Assembly (NCBI GenBank): GCA_937870825.1
Contig: CALMZO010000256.1
Location: 1-64,000, forward strand
Source: an uncultured Chloroflexota bacterium
GTDB taxonomy: Bacteria > Chloroflexota > Anaerolineae > UBA4142 > SHND01
DNA: 64,000 bases
Reading direction: 5' to 3'
Shown here: positions 57,872 to 64,000 of the stretch, one piece after another
Numbering within the stretch: the first letter of the stretch is position 1
How the letters are laid out: every line of letters starts with the position of its first letter
The notes under the pieces: model-generated
The model's database searches: none
Told to the model about the DNA's origin: nothing
The model's input: the letters and a program-made list of their open reading frames with translations, nothing else
Program-made: the position numbers and the translations under genes

Positions 57872-59743
57872 ATGGCGACGAATGTGATGACGCTGCCGCG
57901 AACCTCTCAGCCAAGCGGCTTGTGGAGTTGGATTACCACAGTTGACCACAAGCGATTGGGCGTGATGTACTTGATTACGGCAGTCGCGTTCTTTTTGATA
58001 GGCGGCATTGAAGCGCTGCTGATTCGAACTCAACTCGCAACGCCCGACGGGCAAATTCTTAACCCCGAACTGTACAATCAGATTTTTACGATGCACGGCA
58101 CGACGATGGTGTTTCTCGCGGTCATGCCGTTGAACAGTGGTTTCGGCAACTATATCGTGCCATTGATGATTGGCGCGCGGGATATGGCATTCCCGCGTCT
58201 GAACGCATTCGGCTACTGGTTGTATTTGTTCGGCGGCATTCTTTTGTATTCGAGTTTCCTGATTGGCGACGCGCCGAACGCGGGCTGGTTCGGTTACGCG
58301 CCATTGACCGAGCTGCCGTTCAATCCCACGCTCGGCGTTGACTTTTGGGTGTTGTCACTTCAACTGCTTGGCATATCGTCGCTGGCGGGCGCACTGAATT
58401 TCATCGTAACGATTTTGAACATGCGCGCGCCGGGAATGACAATCAATCGACTGCCCTTGTTCGTGTGGGGTACGTTGGTCACGTCGCTGCTCATCATTTT
58501 CGCCGTGCCGAGTATTACGGTTGCGCTCATCCTCTTGTTGTTTGACCGCCATTTCGGCACCATGTTTTATTTGCCGTCCGCGCAAGGCGACCCGCTGTTG
58601 TGGCAGCATTTGTTCTGGTTCTTTGGACATCCCGAAGTCTATATCATGATTATGCCCGCGTTCGGAATTATTTCCGAAGTGCTGGCAACCTATTCCCGTA
58701 AACCGATTTTTGGATATGCCGCGATGGCATTTGCGTTCGCAGGCATTTCGTTCGTCAGCTTTACGGTGTGGGCGCATCACATGTTTGCGACCGGCATCTC
58801 GCCGGTGGCGGATATTGTTTTCGCGGGTACGAGTTTTCTCGTCGCCGTTCCCACGGGCATTAAAATTTTCAATTGGCTCGGAACCATCTGGAAAGGTTCC
58901 GTCCACATTACGACCGCGTTCCTCTTTGCCGCGGGCTTTATCGGACAATTCACCATCGGGGGGCTTGGCGGCGTGATGCTGGCAACCGTTCCGGTGGATT
59001 GGCAAATCACCGATACATATTTCGTCGTCGGTCACTTTCACTACACGTTGTTTTCGGGCGCGATTCTTGGGCTCTTTGCCGGAACATATCACTGGTTCCC
59101 GAAAATGACCGGGCGCTTTATGAATGAACGACTCGGTCAAATCCATTTTTGGTTAACCATGATTGGCATGACAATGGTCTTTTTGACCATGCACTATGTG
59201 GGTGTGTTGGGAATGCCGCGCCGCATTTACACGTATTCGAGCGGTCAAGGTTGGGACTTGTGGAATTTAATCGAGACCGTCGGCGCGTATATCATTGCCG
59301 TTGGCATTGTTATTTTTGTTTACAACATTATCGTCAGTCTGCGCCAACCCAAAACGGCGGGGGATGACCCATGGGACGGGCAAACGCTGGAATGGGCAAC
59401 CTCGTCACCGCCACCCGTTTACAATTTCGCGTCCATGATTCCGGTGAATAGTCCGCGTCCGTTGTGGGATGCCAAGTATGGCGCGCACAGTGAATTTGCG
59501 GACAATCCCAAAACAGTCGAATTGTCCGGCGGAGGCACAGCGCACGTGCATTTGCCCAATCCGAGCTTGTGGCCCTTGTTGCTTTCGTTGGCACTCACAG
59601 TCTTTGCGGCAGGTATGATTTTTAATCGAGCCGTCGCCCAAATGTTCGGAGGCGAACCGGTTCTCGGATATTCCGTTGCGATTGTCGGCGTCGTCGCAAT
59701 TTTTGTAACGTTTATCGGTTGGCTCCAACAGCCCGCGGGATAA
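57872..59743 (+). CDS. coxA: Cytochrome c oxidase subunit I
   Basis: 623 residues with twelve or more membrane helices, the catalytic core of the heme-copper oxidase. It has the first heme a ligand region MHGTTMVFLAVMPL, the CuB-His/Tyr motif WFFGHPEVYIMIMP, the His pair VWAHHMF, and heme ligands in VVGHFHYTLFSG. The GHPEVY sequence places it with A1-type oxidases that pump protons. A C-terminal extension of about 110 residues includes an extra membrane pair, as in other caa3 enzymes. AGGAGA precedes the ATG at 57872. Confidence 0.96.
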   Translation: MATNVMTLPRTSQPSGLWSWITTVDHKRLGVMYLITAVAFFLIGGIEALLIRTQLATPDGQILNPELYNQIFTMHGTTMVFLAVMPLNSGFGNYIVPLMIGARDMAFPRLNAFGYWLYLFGGILLYSSFLIGDAPNAGWFGYAPLTELPFNPTLGVDFWVLSLQLLGISSLAGALNFIVTILNMRAPGMTINRLPLFVWGTLVTSLLIIFAVPSITVALILLLFDRHFGTMFYLPSAQGDPLLWQHLFWFFGHPEVYIMIMPAFGIISEVLATYSRKPIFGYAAMAFAFAGISFVSFTVWAHHMFATGISPVADIVFAGTSFLVAVPTGIKIFNWLGTIWKGSVHITTAFLFAAGFIGQFTIGGLGGVMLATVPVDWQITDTYFVVGHFHYTLFSGAILGLFAGTYHWFPKMTGRFMNERLGQIHFWLTMIGMTMVFLTMHYVGVLGMPRRIYTYSSGQGWDLWNLIETVGAYIIAVGIVIFVYNIIVSLRQPKTAGDDPWDGQTLEWATSSPPPVYNFASMIPVNSPRPLWDAKYGAHSEFADNPKTVELSGGGTAHVHLPNPSLWPLLLSLALTVFAAGMIFNRAVAQMFGGEPVLGYSVAIVGVVAIFVTFIGWLQQPAG

Positions 59744-59748
59744 CACCT

Positions 59749-59815
59749 CACCCCTGCACCTCTCCTTCCAGGAGAGCTGAGAAGCAAAACTCTCCATCAA
59801 GGAGAGGGGGAGATA
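59749..59815. repeat. Double CTCTCC...GGAGAG hairpin between coxA and coxC
   Basis: CTCTCCTTCCAGGAGAG and CTCTCCATCAAGGAGAG side by side. The second provides the purine-rich ribosome site of coxC. Confidence 0.7.
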
Positions 59816-59820
59816 AAACT

Positions 59821-60561
59821 ATGTCAGCAGTCCGAAATTTAGAACAGGCAGGGCATCGCGTTGGGGAAGCGCTTGAACATGTCGTTGATGAAGCGCACGC
59901 GCAAGCAGAACACGCTGAAACATCAACAGGACTTGACCATCGCAAGCTCGTGATGTGGATTTTCATCGCGTCCGAGTGTATCTTTTTCGCCGCGCTCATG
60001 GCGACATTTCTCGTATACAAGGGCAAGACCCCGCTAACGGAAGGAGCGGAACATCTCGACCTGTGGGTTGCTTCTTCCAATACGTTCATTCTCCTCTTTA
60101 GCAGTTTGACGATGGTGCTTTCGCTTCAATCCATCGAACAGGGCAAACGCGGCCGCATGATTTTCTTTCTCATTGCGACGGCGCTGCTCGGTCTGGTGTT
60201 CTTGGGCGCACCTCTCGCGCTGCTTCTCGCCTTGAGTAATCCGCTGGGTCTGAATACAGAAGCGATTGCCGCGTTTTTCGGGCAAATCTTTTTGGGCGGG
60301 CAAACGTTTGAATACTACGAGTTGCTCGTCAACGGCGTTTCACTCGACACGAATTTGTTCGGTGCGACGTTCTTTACTCTGACCGGCTTTCACGGGGCGC
60401 ACGTTGCGGTTGGCGTCGTGTGGATTATCATGTTGATTGTGCGCGCGCTGCGCGGCGGCATCACCGAACACAATCATCTCGCCGTCGAACTTGGCGGTTT
60501 GTATTGGCACTTTGTGGACCTCGTGTGGGTCGTACTGTTCACGATAATTTATCTCATCTGA
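59821..60561 (+). CDS. coxC: Cytochrome c oxidase subunit III
   Basis: 246 residues. A soluble N-terminus of about 40 residues is followed by five or six membrane helices. Family motifs are MWIFIASECIFFAALM, SSNTFILLFSSLTM, FFTLTGFHGAHVAVG and GGLYWHFVDLVWVVLF. It stabilises subunit I and helps proton uptake. GGGGGAG precedes the ATG at 59821. The in-frame start at 59719 would overlap coxA and translate the hairpin repeat, so I reject it. Confidence 0.95.
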   Translation: MSAVRNLEQAGHRVGEALEHVVDEAHAQAEHAETSTGLDHRKLVMWIFIASECIFFAALMATFLVYKGKTPLTEGAEHLDLWVASSNTFILLFSSLTMVLSLQSIEQGKRGRMIFFLIATALLGLVFLGAPLALLLALSNPLGLNTEAIAAFFGQIFLGGQTFEYYELLVNGVSLDTNLFGATFFTLTGFHGAHVAVGVVWIIMLIVRALRGGITEHNHLAVELGGLYWHFVDLVWVVLFTIIYLI

Positions 60562-60647
60562 TAGAAAAACCGACGAGGTCACCAATTCTGGCGATGGCTT
60601 CCGTTGCATGAATTGCTTGAGACGCTCGTAGGTTTCGTATCCAACGC

Positions 60648-61412
60648 ATGGAACACGGACAAGCTCTTCCCAAAGTTACTGCTGACCCGCATCATGACCC
60701 CGGCGATTTTGTCGCGGAAGAACAGCGCATCAAAAAAGCACAGCCGAATTACATCGGCGTGTTTTTGGTGTTGGGCGTTTTGACTGCGATTGAAATTGCC
60801 ATCTCGGTACTCTTTCCGCACCGCGAAGGCGTTGCCGTTCTCGGTACCGTCCCCATCCTCTTGTTTCTCACGGTCGCAAAAGCGATGCTCGTCATCCTGT
60901 ACTATATGCACTTGAAATTTGACAACCGCATTTACAGTTTCTTTTTTGGTGCAGGGATTCTCGCGTTCGCGCTGCCGTTTGTAATTTCGATGATTTTTCT
61001 TATGGCGCCGCCCGCGCTGCATGGCTCGCTTGCCGGAGAAGGCGGCGAGCCGTCGAGCGGCGAACCGCGCCCGACGCCGAACCCGAACGCGGGACCCCCG
61101 GTCACGTTCCGCCTGGATGGAACGGAATTTTCTTTTACTCCGGCAGACCTCGCCGCCAATTCGGGCCAAGTGGTACGCATCGAATTAAAGAACGTCGGCA
61201 GTGTCGAACACACGTTTGTTATGCCGAACAAGACCAAAGCCGAAGATGCCCAACCATGGGTTACGCATGATGGCAAGCAGGTTGCGAAAGCGGGCGCGGC
61301 GGCTACAGGCAGAGGGAATTTCGTCGCACCGAGTCCGGGCGAATATGTGTTTTACTGCGATGTGCCGGGGCACGCGCAATCGGGCATGTTCGGCACGATT
61401 GTTATCAAATAA
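60648..61412 (+). CDS. Cytochrome oxidase subunit IV fused to a cupredoxin
   Basis: 254 residues. Residues 1-120 form a CtaF/COX4-type subunit with three helices (PNYIGVFLVLGVLTAIEI, AKAMLVILYYMHLKFD, ALPFVISMIFLMAPP). A Pro/Gly linker follows. Residues about 150-254 are a plastocyanin-like domain with all four type 1 copper ligands: His in EHTFVMP, and Cys, His and Met in YCDVPGHAQSGM. The cupredoxin would sit outside the membrane next to the CuA and heme c of subunit II, and could deliver electrons. A fusion of this kind is unusual. Confidence 0.88.
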   Translation: MEHGQALPKVTADPHHDPGDFVAEEQRIKKAQPNYIGVFLVLGVLTAIEIAISVLFPHREGVAVLGTVPILLFLTVAKAMLVILYYMHLKFDNRIYSFFFGAGILAFALPFVISMIFLMAPPALHGSLAGEGGEPSSGEPRPTPNPNAGPPVTFRLDGTEFSFTPADLAANSGQVVRIELKNVGSVEHTFVMPNKTKAEDAQPWVTHDGKQVAKAGAAATGRGNFVAPSPGEYVFYCDVPGHAQSGMFGTIVIK

Positions 61413-61490
61413 CACCAGCTTGCGGGTTTCGTCATACTCTTTGCGCGTTGAGCAGCTCACTCGCTCAGCGCGCAATTCATTTCAACAGAC

Positions 61491-62315
61491 GTGAACGTTT
61501 ATTTTCCGCCGCCGGATTTTTGGTGGACCGCGTGGACCTTTGAGCCGAGCATTTGGTTAAGCATTGTCATTTTGCATGGGAGTTACCTGCTCGTCGTGGG
61601 TCCGCTGCGCGGGATGTTTGGCACCAGTCAACCGATTACGTCAAAACAATTGACGTACTGGACGCTCGGCATTTTGAGCTTGATTGTGGCATTGATAACG
61701 CCGCTTTCGCTGCTGTCCGACCAATATCTTTTCAGCGCGCACATGCTGCAACATATTTTGCTGACTCTTGTTGCACCGCCCCTCCTGTTGTTGGGCTTGC
61801 CGAGTTGGTTGTTTGACCCGCTCAAGAACTATCCCGCGTTGGTGGGATTGGCGCGCGCGTTGTGCAATCCGTTTTTCGCGTTTGCCGCATTCAACGTAAC
61901 GTTCGTGGCGTGGCACATTCCTTCGCTTTACAATCTCGCGCTGTATTCGCCCCCAGTGCATCTGTTTGAACATTTTTCGGTGGTCGCCACCGCGTTGTTG
62001 ACGTGGATGCCGGTGCTTTCGCCGACAAAATTGATTCCGCGTTTGCCCCTGCCCCTCCAAGTATTTTATGCGTTTCTCCAAAGCATCATCGGCACGGGAC
62101 TAGGCGGCATTCTCACTTTGGCAAAAGAGCCGATTTATCTTTTTTATACGCAAGCGCCGCGCATTTGGGGCATTCCGGTTTTGGAGGACCAGGTGTGGGC
62201 AGGATTGTTGATGTGGGTCGGCGCGGCGATGCTTTGGCTCGTGGTGTTGACGTTTCGATTTTTTCGCTGGTTCAGCGCCAAAGGACCGATTGAAGGCGAA
62301 CACGGATTCGTATAA
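61491..62315 (+). CDS. ctaG: Cytochrome oxidase assembly factor CtaG (caa3 type)
   Basis: 274 residues with seven predicted membrane helices. It has the caa3_CtaG family pattern LTYWTLGILSL, FSAHMLQHILLTLVAPPLLLLG (key SAHMLQH) and EHFSVVATALLTW with conserved His residues. The family is needed for assembly, probably copper insertion, in caa3 oxidases of Bacillus. The start is a GTG at 61491; no ATG is nearby. It is joined directly to ctaB. Confidence 0.9.
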   Translation: MNVYFPPPDFWWTAWTFEPSIWLSIVILHGSYLLVVGPLRGMFGTSQPITSKQLTYWTLGILSLIVALITPLSLLSDQYLFSAHMLQHILLTLVAPPLLLLGLPSWLFDPLKNYPALVGLARALCNPFFAFAAFNVTFVAWHIPSLYNLALYSPPVHLFEHFSVVATALLTWMPVLSPTKLIPRLPLPLQVFYAFLQSIIGTGLGGILTLAKEPIYLFYTQAPRIWGIPVLEDQVWAGLLMWVGAAMLWLVVLTFRFFRWFSAKGPIEGEHGFV

Positions 62316-63233
62316 ATGAAAATGTCTCACCTCTCACCTCCCATTCCAATTTCCAAAAGTTGGCGTGACACCATCACCGATTATGTGATGCTCACCAAGC
62401 CAACCATCGTCGCGCTGTTGTTGACGACGACATTGGGTGGCATGTTAATCGCCGCGCATGGTTTGCCGCCAATCCCGATTTTGATTCTCACGCTCCTCGG
62501 CGGCGCGTGTTCGGCAGGCGGCGCGAACGCGTTGAATTCGTACATTGACCGCAACACAGACAGAGCGATGGGGCGCACTTCCCGGCGTCCTCTGCCAAGC
62601 GGAAAAATTTCGCCGCGCAATGCGTTGTTCTTTGCGCTGACGCTTTGTGCGGCGTCGGTGTTTATTTTTGGATTCGGCGTGAATTGGTTGGCGGCGACAC
62701 TTTCGACGACGGGGATTGTGTATTACGCGTACGTGTACACGGTGCTGTTGAAACGCATGACGCCGCAGAATATCGTCATCGGCGGCGGTGCGGGGGCAAT
62801 TCCGCCGTTGGTCGGCTGGGCGGCGGTGACGAATGAACTGAGTTTGTTGTCACTCTATTTGTTTGCGATTATATTTTTGTGGACGCCGCCGCATACGTGG
62901 GCATTGATGCTGTTGCTCGAAAAAGATTATCGCAAAGTTTTGATTCCGATGCTGCCCGCGGCGTGGGGTGAACTTGAAGCGCGGCGTCACATTATTTTGT
63001 ATTCGATTTTGTTGGTGATTGTGACGCTGATGCCGTTTTTGTTTCGCGGCTTGAGTTGGCTTTATTTGATTGGCGCAGTGGTGCTCGGCGCGTATTTTCT
63101 TGCGCGGGCACTGCGTTTGTGGTTCGCGCGCGGCGAGGTAAAACCGCTAGCGAAAAAATTGTATCACTATTCCAATGCCTACCTCGCGCTGTTGTTTGCG
63201 CTGATGGTCGCGGACACCATTCTTTTGCGCTGA
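62316..63233 (+). CDS. ctaB: Protoheme IX farnesyltransferase (heme O synthase)
   Basis: 305 residues, nine membrane helices. The first aspartate-rich motif is NSYIDRNTDRAMGRT followed by RRPLPSG. The second conserved region is LWTPPHTWALMLLLEKDY (key PPHTWALM, EKDYRKV). It adds a farnesyl group to protoheme to give heme O, the precursor of heme A in the oxidase. The ATG begins at the base after the ctaG stop. No heme A synthase gene (ctaA) is in the window. Confidence 0.95.
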   Translation: MKMSHLSPPIPISKSWRDTITDYVMLTKPTIVALLLTTTLGGMLIAAHGLPPIPILILTLLGGACSAGGANALNSYIDRNTDRAMGRTSRRPLPSGKISPRNALFFALTLCAASVFIFGFGVNWLAATLSTTGIVYYAYVYTVLLKRMTPQNIVIGGGAGAIPPLVGWAAVTNELSLLSLYLFAIIFLWTPPHTWALMLLLEKDYRKVLIPMLPAAWGELEARRHIILYSILLVIVTLMPFLFRGLSWLYLIGAVVLGAYFLARALRLWFARGEVKPLAKKLYHYSNAYLALLFALMVADTILLR

Positions 63234-63239
63234 TCGTTT

Positions 63240-63701
63240 ATGGAACGTCTCCTTCTCTCTACACGTTTCATCGTTCTTATTGGCGTCATTGGTTTGGTCG
63301 TCGCCGCGCTTGCCGGATTTCTCTTGGCAGTGTACGAAACGGGACAGCTCGTCTGGTACATCATTACGCATCTCGCCGACCCGAATCTCGAAGTCGAAGA
63401 AGTGAATTTTATCAAATTGGTGGACGGCTTTTTGGTCTCCACCGGACTTTTGATTTTTGGTCTCGGACTGTACGAACTGTTTATTCGCGAATTGGAGCTG
63501 CCGCGCGTGCTGCGTTTTACAACCATCGGACAGTTGAAAACTTCGCTTGCCAACATTATCGTCCTCACGTTGGCAGTCACCTTCCTCGCGTCACTTCAAG
63601 AGCATGAAGATGCCGCGAGCGTCTTGCTCAAAGGTGCGGCGGTCGCCGTCGTAATTGTTGCCTTGGTATTTTTTACCCGCAACGACAGAGAACCCCATTA
63701 G
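63240..63701 (+). CDS. YqhA/UPF0114-family membrane protein
   Basis: 153 residues, four membrane helices. Family patterns are FLVSTGLLIFGLGLYELFI and LKTSLANIIVLTLAVTFL. Function unknown. The ATG is 6 bp after the ctaB stop, so it is likely the last gene of the oxidase transcript. It ends 5 bp before the end of a convergent gene. Confidence 0.85.
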   Translation: MERLLLSTRFIVLIGVIGLVVAALAGFLLAVYETGQLVWYIITHLADPNLEVEEVNFIKLVDGFLVSTGLLIFGLGLYELFIRELELPRVLRFTTIGQLKTSLANIIVLTLAVTFLASLQEHEDAASVLLKGAAVAVVIVALVFFTRNDREPH

Positions 63702-63706
63702 CGCGT

Positions 63707-64000
63707 TCATTCTACAGGCACTTGCGCCACCACAAATTCTTCCGGCACAATCTCTCCCGCGTCCGGCTCAACCTCGTCGCGCGTGCGCGTCAACAAGCCC
63801 AAACTCGCAATCATCGCCACCGCGCCGAGCAAAAATGGCGCGGCGAGGGATGTAAGCGCCGCGCTCCACGCGCCCACTGCCGGACCTGCCGCCGTTGTAA
63901 ATCCCGCAATGGTGGTTTGCAAACCAAAGACAGAGCTGCGTGTCGCGCGCGTGCTGTGCTGCGCCAACATGGTTTCGGCGACGATAAAAATGGTTTCGTA
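63707..64000 (-). CDS. MFS transporter, C-terminal part (cut by window edge)
   Basis: The frame is open to base 64000, so the N-terminal part lies outside. Visible residues include AETMLAQHSTRATRSSVFGLQ, GPAVGAWSAALTSLAAPFLLGAVAMIASLGLL (the last two helices, key GPAVGAWS) and an acidic tail. This matches the end of a 12-helix major facilitator protein. The substrate cannot be told. Confidence 0.7.
   Translation of the reverse strand, partial: YETIFIVAETMLAQHSTRATRSSVFGLQTTIAGFTTAAGPAVGAWSAALTSLAAPFLLGAVAMIASLGLLTRTRDEVEPDAGEIVPEEFVVAQVPVE

Overview
The window looks like a chromosomal segment of an uncultured bacterium, most likely a Chloroflexota (Anaerolineae-like) member. This placement is inference. 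It rests on a long SRP RNA with an Alu-like 5' domain, monoderm-type cell-wall proteins (G5/3D and SpoIID/LytB) with no outer-membrane genes, a caa3-type oxidase locus, and many dispersed palindromes and short tandem repeats. The GC content is fairly high, except for the more AT-rich first kilobase.

Layout. 1-1100: right end of a probable integrated element (truncated XRE regulator, membrane protein), closed by a 3' fragment of tRNA-Ser(GGA). 1250-4330: SRP RNA, G5/3D cell-wall protein, rsmA. 4390-8450: response regulator with a GGDEF-like domain, FmdB zinc ribbon, dtd, YihY and DUF3566-like membrane proteins. 8516-14345 (minus): one-chain glycogen synthase/phosphorylase fusion, HAD hydrolase, lipoprotein, 2-hydroxyacid dehydrogenase. 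14501-17929: membrane-anchored protein, coaX, HAD, coaBC, coupled by ATGA overlaps. 18419-20266: divergent nadK and agmatinase-like gene. 20330-28442: two unusual putative surface/glycan proteins, GT39-type and YfhO-type membrane proteins. 28477-35037 (minus): TlpA, CcmH, a glycosyltransferase, sugar-binding lipoprotein, and a SpoIID protein with a beta-propeller.

35179-43005: DUF2231-Rieske protein, acidic protein, amidohydrolase, degenerate histidine kinase, GNAT, MDR dehydrogenase, Uma2, M50-like protease. 43032-48418: acyl-CoA carboxylase beta, biotin carboxylase, biotinyl protein, MaoC and CitE, matching the mycobacterial leucine-degradation order. 48508-54522: FAD oxidoreductase, a PspA / 6-TM / 6-TM / PspA module, epoxide-hydrolase-like enzyme, CmpB-like protein. 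54675-56372 (minus): NicO-type nickel/cobalt transporter. 56703-63701: cytochrome c oxidase operon coxB (with cytochrome c domain), coxA, coxC, a subunit IV-cupredoxin fusion, ctaG and ctaB, then a YqhA-like gene. A partial MFS gene is at the right edge.

The most striking pattern is a set of tandem 7-8 bp repeat arrays, often arranged as facing inverted arrays, that sit on gene junctions and supply the last or first codons of the flanking genes. The same kind of sequence lies inside coding regions, above all in the biotin carboxylase gene. There, a repeat supplies an in-frame stop that splits the usual carboxylase alpha chain in two. Other leads are the GlgA-GlgP fusion, the paired PspA/membrane module, a kinase lacking its phospho-acceptor histidine, a pantothenate kinase lacking its first motif aspartate, and several apparently leaderless genes.
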